A stretch of 39,736 bases of DNA from Phycisphaerae bacterium (GTDB lineage: Bacteria > Planctomycetota > Phycisphaerae > UBA1845). A model generated the notes under the pieces. That model was not told the DNA's origin, made no database searches, and saw only the letters and a list, made by a program, of their open reading frames with translations. Shown piece by piece: positions 24,376-33,633 of this stretch; the first letter of the stretch is position 1; each line of letters begins with the position of its first letter. The stretch is taken from the NCBI GenBank assembly GCA_028282665.1, contig JANQHN010000075.1, forward strand, positions 1 through 39,736, in the 5' to 3' direction. The position numbers were made by a program, and so were the translations under genes.

Positions 24376-26793
24376 ATGAGCGCTGCGGCCTCCCCAAAAA
24401 CACCGTCGTTGATGTTCATCCTGGGCATCCTTCTCGCATTAGCCACGAATTTCGCCTTCGCCGACATCGATGTTCACATCGCGCATGTGGGACTACCGGG
24501 AACCACGCCGTTTGGTGGAGGCCGGGTCGATTATATTAGGCCGGGCCTGTGGACTCCCGTGAACATTACCGTTTCACTTGTCGGGCAAGCGGTATTTGAC
24601 GGCGAGTTGCGTATCGAACAGTTCGACGACGACGGCGATCTTTGCTACGACGCTGTTCCTATACACCTCAGCGCCGACACAGGGGGAGCGCAACAATACT
24701 TTCTGTACATTCCAGCGAACCCCTCCCGACAACGAAAGCCCTTTTACGCCGAAGTACTGGACGCTGAAGGTGGAGTCGTGGAAATCATCTCAAATGGAGA
24801 ACGAGCCGACAAAGCATTCCCTACGCAACAGCCGGAAGTCATCGGCCACGATGCGTATTTTATCCTGGAAATCTCTGAAGGTGGTGTGAGCAGACTTACC
24901 GATTTGATCGATCTGCCTAAAACGGGCATCAAATTTGCGAGAGAACCAGTTGTCGGACATCTCGCCCCTAAGGATTTTCCACCTCTTTGGTTCGGGCTTG
25001 AAATGGTGGACTGCATCGTATGGGAGAACGCCAAACCGGAATCACTGAGTCTACAACAACTACAAGCGCTGGTTCAGTGGGTCGAATACGGCGGAACACT
25101 GATCATCTCTTCGGCCGAGACCGCCAGCGCACTAACCATGGCATCCGAGACCAAGTCGCTCATGCCTGCCGAGTTGGGTAACGTCAAGCAGGTGACTTTC
25201 CTGCCCAAGTTTCGCTCGCAGATGCTGGGCGACTTTGACAACGAATCATTCATTAGACCTGTGCAGATCGTAGAGGCGGAAGCGTTGCCCGACGCCACTG
25301 TCATTCTCGCCGATGGTGAAGCGGGCGACTTGATTACCAGGCGTCCTTTTGGACATGGCATCGTCTTTTTCTGCGGGATAACTCTTAAGGACGCATTCCG
25401 TGAAACGGGGAACCCCGGCCGCTTTTTTCGAAAACTATTGAGTCTGCAACCCGAACAGAATGCCGATCAAATGCTTGTGCGAAAGTCATTGTTCGACTAT
25501 GTCATAGCCGCCGTCAATTTCTCAACATCAGGCAGCGTATATCTTTTAATCGCCGTTCTTTTCTCCGTAATCTATGTGGTTATCTCCACATTCGGCGCAT
25601 GGGGCGTGTTGGCGGCGAGAGGTTGGCGTCAACACAACTGGGGCGTTTTCGGCCTCATCGTCGTAGCTACCTCCTTCCTCAGCATTATTGCCGTGCGGGC
25701 CGTGTTGGGCATCGAGACAAAATTGCATCAAATAAGCATTATGGACGTACAGGCGGGCGAATCCATTGCAACCGCCACGGCATTTTTCGGCCTTAAAACA
25801 CCGAGTGAAAGCAGGCTTGACGTCTGGTTGCCTTCGGATCACCTCTCGGAAGAAGAGCCCACAAATACCGGATGTTATCTTAAGCCTCTGCCCGTTTCCG
25901 GAGAGCCAACAGGCTTGGACTATGCAGACTCCACGGATTATCGGCTCGTGCCTGGCAGCGGTGAAATTCAGAACCTCATGATGCGAGCTACGCTGAAGCG
26001 TCTTGAAGGTCGCTGGATCGGCTCTCTTGGGGGCAGGTTCACTGGCAACATCACCGTCAAACGTGGCCCGGAGGGCGGTAAAGACTGGCGGTTTACTAAT
26101 GACAGTTACGTCGTCAACGACCTGGGCGTGGATCTCCACAACTGCTTTGTGTTCCACACACTTTACAGCAGCCACGATTTCGACGTAAACACGCGCGAAG
26201 ACCTCATCTACGTTTACGAGGTTGGTACGATTCCGTCCGACGGCGGGCCATTCAAGCTTGCTACCGCGTGCTACAAGAGCGGCAACGACAAGCAAATCTA
26301 CGAAAAAATGAAGCAGCAACTGCTTGGCGAAGTGTCCGACAATTCATGGGCCAGCAAGTTCCGCTCTCTACTGGGCAACGTAGCTTCATATGGAAATGAG
26401 AAAGTCAACGTCACTTCAGGGCAAGAACAGGAAGCTTTGATGTTGCTCTCGACGATTGGGGAATTTAATCCCGTTCGGAATCCCAACAACGTTATGGGTT
26501 TCGGAATCACAACTTTCTCCCGAGACCGGCTAAGGCAACTCGACCTTCGCACGCAATTGCAACGGGAGTACGTTTACGTCATCGGCTTTGCGAGAGATCC
26601 AGGCCCGATTCGTCTCGCCGTGGGGCGTAATGGCAGGTACCGGACCATGTATCCGGAAGAAGCACAGTCTTGGACCATGTACCGCATCCGCATTCCTGTA
26701 GTTTCGCCGGGCAAGGCATCTTTGCCCAAGCCCAGCGACGCTAACGAAGAAGAGGAAGAAAGGAGCTTGCTCGACAGGCTCTTTGACGGGTAG
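24376..26793 (+). CDS. large exported membrane protein linked to an ABC transporter
   Basis: An 805-residue protein of no recognised family. A signal peptide (about 10-29, LMFILGILLALATNFAFAD) is followed by a beta-rich domain (30-150, RPGLWTPVNITVSL, GELRIEQFDDDGD). An alpha/beta region at 150-360 contains MVDCIVWENAKPESLSLQQLQALVQWVEYGGTLIISS and FGHGIVFFCGITL, which looks like a glutamine-amidotransferase-like Rossmann fold without an obvious catalytic cysteine. Two membrane helices lie near 386-408 and 423-444, and another soluble domain runs to the C-terminus, which ends in an acidic linker, EEEEERSLLDRLF. The ABC ATPase gene starts 37 bases later. GldG-type accessory proteins of ABC transporters have a comparable mix of exported domain and helices, so a role with the transporter is likely but inferred. 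Confidence 0.75.
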   Translation: MSAAASPKTPSLMFILGILLALATNFAFADIDVHIAHVGLPGTTPFGGGRVDYIRPGLWTPVNITVSLVGQAVFDGELRIEQFDDDGDLCYDAVPIHLSADTGGAQQYFLYIPANPSRQRKPFYAEVLDAEGGVVEIISNGERADKAFPTQQPEVIGHDAYFILEISEGGVSRLTDLIDLPKTGIKFAREPVVGHLAPKDFPPLWFGLEMVDCIVWENAKPESLSLQQLQALVQWVEYGGTLIISSAETASALTMASETKSLMPAELGNVKQVTFLPKFRSQMLGDFDNESFIRPVQIVEAEALPDATVILADGEAGDLITRRPFGHGIVFFCGITLKDAFRETGNPGRFFRKLLSLQPEQNADQMLVRKSLFDYVIAAVNFSTSGSVYLLIAVLFSVIYVVISTFGAWGVLAARGWRQHNWGVFGLIVVATSFLSIIAVRAVLGIETKLHQISIMDVQAGESIATATAFFGLKTPSESRLDVWLPSDHLSEEEPTNTGCYLKPLPVSGEPTGLDYADSTDYRLVPGSGEIQNLMMRATLKRLEGRWIGSLGGRFTGNITVKRGPEGGKDWRFTNDSYVVNDLGVDLHNCFVFHTLYSSHDFDVNTREDLIYVYEVGTIPSDGGPFKLATACYKSGNDKQIYEKMKQQLLGEVSDNSWASKFRSLLGNVASYGNEKVNVTSGQEQEALMLLSTIGEFNPVRNPNNVMGFGITTFSRDRLRQLDLRTQLQREYVYVIGFARDPGPIRLAVGRNGRYRTMYPEEAQSWTMYRIRIPVVSPGKASLPKPSDANEEEEERSLLDRLFDG

Positions 26794-26830
26794 TTCGAAC
26801 AGGTTATCGACAGGGAAAGCGATCTAAACG

Positions 26831-27760
26831 TTGATCATTCAGACTATCAACCTGACTAAGAAGTACGGCAAGCTCGTCGCACTCGACAACCTTCAACTCA
26901 ATATTCAGGAAGGTGAGTGTTTCGGGTACATCGGACCAAACGGCGCCGGCAAAACGACGACCATCAAGATCCTTGCAACACTCCTTCAGCCGACGTGGGG
27001 CGAGGCGCGGGTCTGCAACCACGTCGTCGGTTACGAGTCACGTAAGATCAGACCGCTGATCGGCTACGTACCTGACTTTTTCGGTGCTTACGAGGATATG
27101 GTCGTACAAGAGTACCTCGAATTCTTCGCCAGCACCTACAACATCACCGGCAGCCAGCGGACCCGCGTCGTAGGCGACGTTCTGGAACTGACTGATCTGG
27201 TTTACAAGCGCGACGCACTTGTGGACTCGCTGTCGCGCGGCATGCAGCAACGACTCAGCATCGCCCGCGTGTTATTGCACGACCCCAAAGTGTTGTTGCT
27301 CGACGAACCGGCCAGTGGGCTCGACCCCCGCGCCCGTATCGAGATTCGCGAGTTGCTAAAAGAACTCCGCAGGATGAACAAAACCATCATCATCAGTTCA
27401 CATATCCTGCACGAGCTTGCGGAACTTTGCACAACCGTAGGCATCATCGAGCAGGGCAAGTTGATCTATCACGGTCCGCTCAAAGAGATCATCGAACGAG
27501 CCCGCACCGGAACCAAGCTGCATATCCGCGTTGTCGAACAGCAGGACCTTGCAGCCTTGCTGCTCGAACGGGCGAAAGGCATTAAGGAAGTCGCCCAATT
27601 AGACGGTGAAATCATCGTGGAACTCGATCGCCGTGTGCATGACTTTTCCGGCATCGCAAAATTGCTCCTGGAGAACAACTTCAAAATTCGCGAGATCAAG
27701 GAAGAAGAAGTGAATCTCGAAACGGCATTCATGCGTCTGACAAAAGGAATCGTGCAATAG
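26831..27760 (+). CDS. ABC transporter ATP-binding protein
   Basis: A 309-residue ATPase of the ABC-2 exporter type. Walker A is GPNGAGKT (35-42), the Q-loop region is IGYVPDFFGAYEDM, the signature is LSRGMQQRL, Walker B with the D-loop is VLLLDEPASGLDPR, and the switch histidine is in ISSHIL. The C-terminal 90 residues form the usual extension after the nucleotide-binding domain. The start is TTG at 26831, giving MIIQTINLTKKYG, a normal beginning for the family; no better ATG exists. It lies between the 805-residue membrane protein gene and the permease gene on the same strand. The substrate is unknown. Confidence 0.93.
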   Translation: MIIQTINLTKKYGKLVALDNLQLNIQEGECFGYIGPNGAGKTTTIKILATLLQPTWGEARVCNHVVGYESRKIRPLIGYVPDFFGAYEDMVVQEYLEFFASTYNITGSQRTRVVGDVLELTDLVYKRDALVDSLSRGMQQRLSIARVLLHDPKVLLLDEPASGLDPRARIEIRELLKELRRMNKTIIISSHILHELAELCTTVGIIEQGKLIYHGPLKEIIERARTGTKLHIRVVEQQDLAALLLERAKGIKEVAQLDGEIIVELDRRVHDFSGIAKLLLENNFKIREIKEEEVNLETAFMRLTKGIVQ

Positions 27761-27881
27761 GAGTCTTCAGCTACCCGTCTTAAATGGGAGCACATGCGGA
27801 CGAATCAAGGTTAGGCAAGCATCACTCAGCGCCCCATAGCGGGTTTGCAACGGTGGCGGCAACAGCATCAGAAAATCGACA

Positions 27882-29696
27882 ATGAATGAGGTTCTAAAAA
27901 AACTCTGGCTTTGGTTTTGGCACCTGTTGCCCGCTAATCCGATTTTTATGCGTGTGGTCTACGGCGGATCGAGGCGTGCACGCCACCTCTGGCTCCGCGC
28001 GGCCTACCTCTCCATCCTCCTTATGCTCGTTTCTTTCTCTTTGATGAGAACCACAACGGGTCCTGGCGCATCACTGACCGACCTTGCCAAGGGCGCATCA
28101 CAGACTTTCATGTGGGCATCTATCCTGCAACTCGCGCTTATCTGCTTCCTCGCTCCCTCTTTCACCGCTTCCGCCATCACTCAGGAGCGCGACGCACAAA
28201 CGTACAATATCCTTCTATCCACACCGTTAACCAACGCACAGATTGTATTCGGTTCGCTAATCAGCAGGCTTTTTTTCGTCATCATGCTTCTGCTCGCGGG
28301 ACTGCCAATCTTCTTAATGACCATGCTTTATGGCGGCGTAACCATGTCGCGCATTATCGAGAGCTTTGCCCTCAGCGGCTCCACTGCCGTCCTGACGGGA
28401 GCTCTTGCGATCTTCGTCGCCACGATGGGGGTGGGAACCAGACGAACGATCTTCTCGTTCTACATTCTGATTGCCCTTTATCTGATCGTCGTCTATCTGC
28501 TGGGCACGCTTCCTTTCACCCATGTCAGCGCCGCTCCACCCAATAACGCCGGACAACAGATGAGTTGGCTCGCAACCATCCATCCATTTCTCGCACTCAA
28601 TGTTTCCTTGCAGGTTGTGCAAGCGCCATCCTCGCGGCAGCTCGTGGACTACTCCGCCTTGGGTCGCTACGCACTTTCGAATCCAGCGGGCTTTTACGTC
28701 ATGTGGACGCTGATCGTCGCTTTCATCCTGACTATCGCGTCGATCTTCTTTGTTAGGAACACTACAAAAACCGGCGAACGAACACTTGGCACGGTGCTCA
28801 AAAGCGCCATTTCTCGCAAACGGGTAGGCGAACGCACACGTCAACCGCGAACCGTTTGGCCAAATCCCGTCGCTTGGCGCGAAGCGAAAACCAAGACGAC
28901 CTCGGGCGACTGGCTGAGATGGGCCATTATCATTCTCGGCTCCATCTCTTACTTGATTCTGCTCATCATCTACGCCAACAACAGCTTGACACCAGCCGGC
29001 CTTAGGCTTGGTCTTGTCAGCGTAACGCTGACGCAGCTTATCCTCGCCTTGCTCTTCGCCACCAACACTGCAGCTACCTCCATGACCAAGGAGAAGGAGG
29101 CCAAGACCATGGACCTTCTCCTTACAACTTTATTGACCAGCAAGTACATTCTTTGGGGCAAACTAAGGGGGCTCGTTTCGTTCTGTCTGCCGCTGTTGGG
29201 CGGACCGGTTCTGCTTTTGTTCATCGTAGGCTCGTATGTTTTGATTAGCAGTTCGAAGGTGAATATCTGGATCGAGTCCGCCTTGCAGCTTGGCGCATTG
29301 ATGCTCGCTTACACCGCTTTGACGTGCGTCATTTCCCTCCAGATTTCCCTCAAAAGCAAAAACAACGTCGTCGCGGTTATGTCCAGCATGGGTACGATTA
29401 TCCTGCTGTTTGGCATCGCATCCGGCGTGAATTACGCCATCGTTTCGCAGTCAGCGGCAGAAGTCGCTGCGTTCTTTGCACCCTTCTCGCCTTTCACGGC
29501 TGTTCGATACCTGACCGACCCCGTCGCCCTGTTCGACACGCCAGCAAGCTTTTCCAATAACGGCACCGCCGTCCGAATAGCCATGATGGTCGGAAGCACC
29601 ATCTCTTTTTTAGTTTATTGGCTTATCGTCGTCAGCGTCTACAAGGGATTGGTACGCAACTTCGACATGATCGTAAGGAAGCAGTCGGGGTTGTAA
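27882..29696 (+). CDS. ABC-2 type permease with two repeated membrane modules
   Basis: A 604-residue membrane protein with about twelve hydrophobic helices. The sequence repeats itself: SAITQERDAQTYNILLSTPLTNAQIVFGSLISR in the first half corresponds to TSMTKEKEAKTMDLLLTTLLTSKYILWGKLRG in the second. Each copy comes after a pair of helices and before further ones. This Q/KE-to-LLL(S/T)T block is typical of ABC-2 permeases close to the ATPase-coupling helix. A single gene may thus supply both transmembrane halves of the exporter. It follows the ATPase gene after 121 bases, an interval that contains TGCGGACGAATCAAGG, also present in the PEP-CTERM leaders. Ends AYKGLV-like with a basic tail. Substrate unknown. 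Confidence 0.85.
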   Translation: MNEVLKKLWLWFWHLLPANPIFMRVVYGGSRRARHLWLRAAYLSILLMLVSFSLMRTTTGPGASLTDLAKGASQTFMWASILQLALICFLAPSFTASAITQERDAQTYNILLSTPLTNAQIVFGSLISRLFFVIMLLLAGLPIFLMTMLYGGVTMSRIIESFALSGSTAVLTGALAIFVATMGVGTRRTIFSFYILIALYLIVVYLLGTLPFTHVSAAPPNNAGQQMSWLATIHPFLALNVSLQVVQAPSSRQLVDYSALGRYALSNPAGFYVMWTLIVAFILTIASIFFVRNTTKTGERTLGTVLKSAISRKRVGERTRQPRTVWPNPVAWREAKTKTTSGDWLRWAIIILGSISYLILLIIYANNSLTPAGLRLGLVSVTLTQLILALLFATNTAATSMTKEKEAKTMDLLLTTLLTSKYILWGKLRGLVSFCLPLLGGPVLLLFIVGSYVLISSSKVNIWIESALQLGALMLAYTALTCVISLQISLKSKNNVVAVMSSMGTIILLFGIASGVNYAIVSQSAAEVAAFFAPFSPFTAVRYLTDPVALFDTPASFSNNGTAVRIAMMVGSTISFLVYWLIVVSVYKGLVRNFDMIVRKQSGL

Positions 29697-29785
29697 TTGA
29701 GAATCTCATCCCAATCGCCGGACGTCAGTGATTTCGGGATAGTGTTAGGCCGCGGCCTTCTCCCGTTATGGCAAGGCGGTATCGG

Positions 29786-32131
29786 CTATATCCTGAATCG
29801 CCCGACCAACGTATTGAGTTGCTCGGCCAGTTGAGATAAGGACTCGCCCGCACTTCGGGTTTTCACGGCACCGCCGACAGTCTGCTGTGCTGTTGTGTCG
29901 ACATCGGCGATGCTTTTCGTAATTTCTTTACTCGCCGTAGCGGTTTCGCTAACGACGCCAGTTGTACTCTCTGCCGCTTCCGCCGACAGGTTGATGCTTC
30001 GCGAAATATCTTTCGTCGTATCGCTCTGCTCCTCGATCGCTGCCGTGATGGTGCCGGAAATTTCGCTCACCTGGTTGATTGCCTTCAAAATATTCCCGAT
30101 TGACTCGACAGAATCACCCGTCGAGCTTTGGATACCTTCTATCCGTTTTCGAATGTCTTCGGTAGCCTGCGCAGTTTGATGCGCTAACTCCTTTACTTCA
30201 GTCGCGACAACAGTGAAGCCTTTGCCTGCCTCGCCTGCCCTAGCAGCCTCAATGGTCGCATTCAGCGCCAAAAGGTTAGTTTGCTCAGCAATGTCCTCGA
30301 TCACTTCAATGACTTTGCCGATGGCGTCCGCCGATTCGCTCAGCTGGCCGATTTGCTCGTTACTCGCTTTTGCCAGCGCGGCGGCTTCGCTTGCCACCTT
30401 CGACGAATGCTCAGTATTGCGTGCGATTTTCTCAATTTTTGACTCCATCTCCGTCATCGCTGCAGCCACACTCCTGACGCTCTCGGCCATCTGCCCGGTG
30501 GAACCGGCTACGCTGTTTAAATTCGTCGACATTTCCTCGGCCGCTGCTGCAACGGTACCCGAAAGTGAACGTGTTTCGACGGCACCATTTTCCAACTGTG
30601 CCGCAGTAGCGGATAACTCAGTGGCACTCCCAGCAAGCACCCGGGCATCGGAAGCGATTCTGCCAACGGTATTGCGAAGTTGATCCGCCATCTCATTCAT
30701 AGAGTTGACCAATTTACCCGTCTCTGCCTTCGCTGTAACGTCGCACCGCACTGTCAAGTCACCTTTGGCAATCGTGTCCGCAAATTCTGCAACCTGAACA
30801 ATGGGCCGAGACACCTGAAGCGAAACGAAATAGGCCACAACCGCCACAACCAGCGCAGCAACCACAGTCAAACCAACGCTCCACAGTACCAAGCTGCGCT
30901 GTGCCTGTTCTTTGGTCACCTCCATATCCTCAATGTCAGCCAGAGCCTCGGATACATCCATTTTCGCATTGAGGCAATAGGTCAAGCCCTGCAACTGCAC
31001 AGGCCCGTAGGCAATCAATGTCTCATTTCCAATGTAATCTGTAATGATATCAATGCCAGCCTTGCCGTCTTCGATCACTGCCCTGGTGGCTTTTGTATCA
31101 ACCTTCCCGTTGGCCGGGTCCCTGAATGAAGCAATGATGGACCGATGCGTGGGATCACGATGAGAATCTGAGCGCATCAGGTAATCCGAACCGACCAGAA
31201 TCGTCTCGCCCGTTTCTCCCAGCCCTTTACGCTGGCCCATAATGGCATTGATTCGATCAATCGGCATCTGAAAAAGAGCCACACCGATTCGCTTTTCGTC
31301 GTCGAAAATAGGAGATGCGATGAAACTCGCCGGCGCTTCGTAGGAAGGGTAATATTGCTCGAAATCAACGAGGATCGATTCCCCTTTATTCAGAATGTTT
31401 GCTTTTCGAAACGCCTCGCCGAAATTAGTGTGTGCACAAGGACCATCCAACAATGACGTTGCGTAGTCGATTTCCTTGAAAACCGAATACACGATATCGC
31501 CTGTTTCCGTATCAACCAAGAAAATGTCGTAGTACCCGAATTTTTCCAAGTAGTTCCGAATAATGGGATGGATCTCTTTGTGGAACCCAGCGTATGATGA
31601 ACCGTCTTCACATGCATCCAGCAGGTGCTTAGAGCCGAGCGGATGTTTGTTTGAGGCAATGTAGCGGTGCTGAAATACGACAGCCTCATCATCCAGACGA
31701 TTGAAATAACTGTTTACATCAACCGCTTGCCCGCCATTTTCCGTTTGATACTTGCCCGCGAATTGATTTTCATAAAAGGAAAGTACACTCCCGTGGACTT
31801 CTTGCAGATCTTCCGGCGTCAAATTCGCCTCACCGGCATAGGCGTGAAAATGATCCGATAAGTTGCGCATCGCACTAACAATCATTTTATTTTCGGCAAA
31901 GGTCGTAACCTGATCTGCAATCCCTTGAAAATACGATTCGATCTGTTGCTGCTTGATCTCCCTTTGAACAACCAAAGTCTGATAAACCGAATCTGTCAAA
32001 GCCTGCGCGCCTTGCGACTGGATCTCGGCAACGGTCGATTTTGTTTTCGAGTAAGAGGCAAACCCGGCTGCAAAAAGAGGCAGTAATGAACAGCAAAGTA
32101 GAATCAACAGAAGACGTAATCGCAAACTCAT
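29786..32131 (-). CDS. methyl-accepting chemotaxis protein
   Basis: A transmembrane chemoreceptor of about 781 residues that senses a periplasmic signal and controls the CheA kinase. Numbered from the track start, one membrane helix lies near 8-30 and a long periplasmic region at 31-415 carries Cache-like features ([46 protein letters not shown]). The second helix lies near 418-442, a HAMP domain ([23 protein letters not shown]) follows, and then the signalling coiled coil with the highly conserved tip [35 protein letters not shown]. It ends LVGRFRI without a CheR-binding pentapeptide. ATG 32131 is chosen because GGAGAAGG precedes it; the track start 32146 lacks such a site. No other che genes are adjacent, and the ligand is unknown. 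Confidence 0.95.
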   Translation of the reverse strand: MSLRLRLLLILLCCSLLPLFAAGFASYSKTKSTVAEIQSQGAQALTDSVYQTLVVQREIKQQQIESYFQGIADQVTTFAENKMIVSAMRNLSDHFHAYAGEANLTPEDLQEVHGSVLSFYENQFAGKYQTENGGQAVDVNSYFNRLDDEAVVFQHRYIASNKHPLGSKHLLDACEDGSSYAGFHKEIHPIIRNYLEKFGYYDIFLVDTETGDIVYSVFKEIDYATSLLDGPCAHTNFGEAFRKANILNKGESILVDFEQYYPSYEAPASFIASPIFDDEKRIGVALFQMPIDRINAIMGQRKGLGETGETILVGSDYLMRSDSHRDPTHRSIIASFRDPANGKVDTKATRAVIEDGKAGIDIITDYIGNETLIAYGPVQLQGLTYCLNAKMDVSEALADIEDMEVTKEQAQRSLVLWSVGLTVVAALVVAVVAYFVSLQVSRPIVQVAEFADTIAKGDLTVRCDVTAKAETGKLVNSMNEMADQLRNTVGRIASDARVLAGSATELSATAAQLENGAVETRSLSGTVAAAAEEMSTNLNSVAGSTGQMAESVRSVAAAMTEMESKIEKIARNTEHSSKVASEAAALAKASNEQIGQLSESADAIGKVIEVIEDIAEQTNLLALNATIEAARAGEAGKGFTVVATEVKELAHQTAQATEDIRKRIEGIQSSTGDSVESIGNILKAINQVSEISGTITAAIEEQSDTTKDISRSINLSAEAAESTTGVVSETATASKEITKSIADVDTTAQQTVGGAVKTRSAGESLSQLAEQLNTLVGRFRI

Positions 32132-32601
32132 CCTGGCCTTCTCCATGAAACATCGTTTTTGCCACCAGATCGCAGATCAGCGTCTGGCAGCCCAGCGAGA
32201 TGATCCCGGCCACTTACAGAGCTCTCATGCCTGACTACCGTGTGTGCGCTAACCCCAAACCGGTTGTCATTCGGTTTTAGAGTTTATCGATTGTGACCTT
32301 GCCAGCATGAGAGTAGACCGCCCCGACTAGCGCGACAACAATGTGCCCAAGAGCCGCCGCCACGAAATTCCAAACGCCGAACGATCTTTTCGCATTAGGA
32401 TCGGCTTTCAGGCCGCTACACCTAAAGCAATTACACGAACATATGAAGCTTTCAGAAAATCAAAAAACAAGCGCCTCCATGATTTGCGCGCAAATCAGGA
32501 GCTTCCCGTTATAAGACATTGCTATGCTAAAAATGTATTGCGCAGGTTAAGGGACTCTGCTAGCGAAGCAATAAATAGCTGTACTAACCGGATCTGAAAC
32601 G
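32132..32601. other. intergenic stretch between the chemoreceptor and the tad cluster
   Basis: About 470 bases with the tad terminator hairpin (32462-32504) and a 9-base inverted repeat, CTCTCATGC/GCATGAGAG (32222-32230 and 32305-32313), that lies in the likely promoter region of the chemoreceptor. The plus-strand frame at 32343-32597 has no ribosome-binding site and no family features. Confidence 0.45.
32462..32504 (-). terminator. probable terminator of the tad operon
   Basis: An 18-base perfect palindrome, TGATTTGCGCGCAAATCA (32480-32497), is flanked by CTCC and GGAG, giving a long stem with small bulges. On the minus strand it is followed by GCGCTTGTTTTTTG. It lies about 100 bases after the tadC stop, so it would end the tad transcript. 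The bulges and the gap before the T tract lower certainty. Confidence 0.55.
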
Positions 32602-33555
32602 CTATCCACCGCTAAAGCTCGGGTTATTGCCCAACGCTTCCATCATCGTCAGTGCAGCTGGCCCTGCCAAAACCACTAGAATCGCCGGGAAGATAAACAG
32701 AATTAGCGGAGCCATCAGCTTCACGGCCGTTTTTTGCGCTCGCTCTTCCGCAGCCTGACGACGCTTCATTCGCAGCGCGTCCGATTGATTCCGCAAAGCT
32801 CTTGCAATGCTCGTACCAAAACGCTCCGCCTGATTGATAACACCAACCAGCGAACGCACCTCGTCAAGATCGGTACGCGCGGTCAAGTTCCCGAGCGCCT
32901 CCGAACGAGGAATACCCATCTGCGCTTCAAGCGTCACGATCTGCAATTCTTCCGCGAGTTCCGGATGGACGATTTTCATCTCTTCCGAAACGCGCTGCAT
33001 CGCCGCATCCAGCCCCAAACCCGACTCAACCGAAATGACCATCAGGTCCAACGTATCCGGCAGTCCACCTTTAATCGTTTCTTTCCGCTTACCCACGGCC
33101 ATGCTAAGCCAGAAGTTTGGCGCCATAAATCCGCCAGCGGCGCAAAACAGCGAGATACCGAAAGTACTCTGGATGCTCTCACCATTGGCAATCGTGTACA
33201 CAAGTCCCGCAAGACCGAGCCCCACCGCAGCGATGGTTTTGCTCGCAAGGAACGCCGACGGAGCATTATCCGTGCGAAAACCCGCAGTCGCCAATTTCAT
33301 CCGGAGTTTTGACATCTCTTCCGGATTTTTAAGCATCACTGGTTTCATCGCGATCGGAGTCACGCGCTTCATCAGCTGTTTCGTGACCGATTCGCGCGCC
33401 TGCGCCCGAATGTCGGCTTCGCTCGCCGCCTTCTTCGATCGGCCTCGCATGCGTCGCTTGACTGTTTCGTCGCCCTCATCCCCTTTGGGCCAAAGCGCAT
33501 AGATAATCAGCGCGATACTGAAAACGACCAACAAACCAAGCATGGGAAGCGTCAT
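32602..33555 (-). CDS. tadC: Tad pilus inner-membrane platform protein TadC
   Basis: TadC pairs with TadB as the membrane platform of the Flp (type IVc) pilus machine; both belong to the type II secretion F family. The 317-residue product has an N-terminal helix (LGLLVVFSIALIIYALW), a paired helical region around residues 105-160, and the T2SF core GGLPDTLDLMVISVESGLGLDAAMQRVSEEM, followed by SLVGVINQAERFGTSIARALRNQSD. It ends with a hydrophobic helix, MAPLILFIFPAILVVLAGP. ATG 33555 has GGGAG eight bases upstream; the track start 33579 adds eight residues and has no such site. tadB ends 78 bases upstream on the same strand. It is the last gene of the cluster. Confidence 0.92.
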   Translation of the reverse strand: MTLPMLGLLVVFSIALIIYALWPKGDEGDETVKRRMRGRSKKAASEADIRAQARESVTKQLMKRVTPIAMKPVMLKNPEEMSKLRMKLATAGFRTDNAPSAFLASKTIAAVGLGLAGLVYTIANGESIQSTFGISLFCAAGGFMAPNFWLSMAVGKRKETIKGGLPDTLDLMVISVESGLGLDAAMQRVSEEMKIVHPELAEELQIVTLEAQMGIPRSEALGNLTARTDLDEVRSLVGVINQAERFGTSIARALRNQSDALRMKRRQAAEERAQKTAVKLMAPLILFIFPAILVVLAGPAALTMMEALGNNPSFSGG

Positions 33556-33633
33556 CGTGTCTACTCCCGTATCTAACACCCGATCTCACCGCGTGCCGGC
33601 AAGACGTTTCTTTTTCCCCAAGGCTAACTCCAA

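Noticed and set aside
24054-24467. Minus-strand ORF of 137 codons
   Set aside because: It overlaps the start of the 805-residue protein gene, and its translation lacks a signal, domain or typical composition.
25546-26319. Minus-strand ORF of 257 codons
   Set aside because: It lies fully inside the 805-codon gene on the other strand and reads as shadow sequence.
29747-29758. Palindrome AGGCCGCGGCCT between permease and chemoreceptor
   Set aside because: Too short to stand out and not followed by a T tract on either strand, so not called a terminator.
30213-31129. Plus-strand ORFs antisense to the chemoreceptor
   Set aside because: Shadow frames of a strongly conserved receptor gene.
32343-32597. 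Plus-strand ORF of 84 codons in the chemoreceptor/tad gap
   Set aside because: No ribosome-binding site, no protein features, and it crosses the terminator hairpin.
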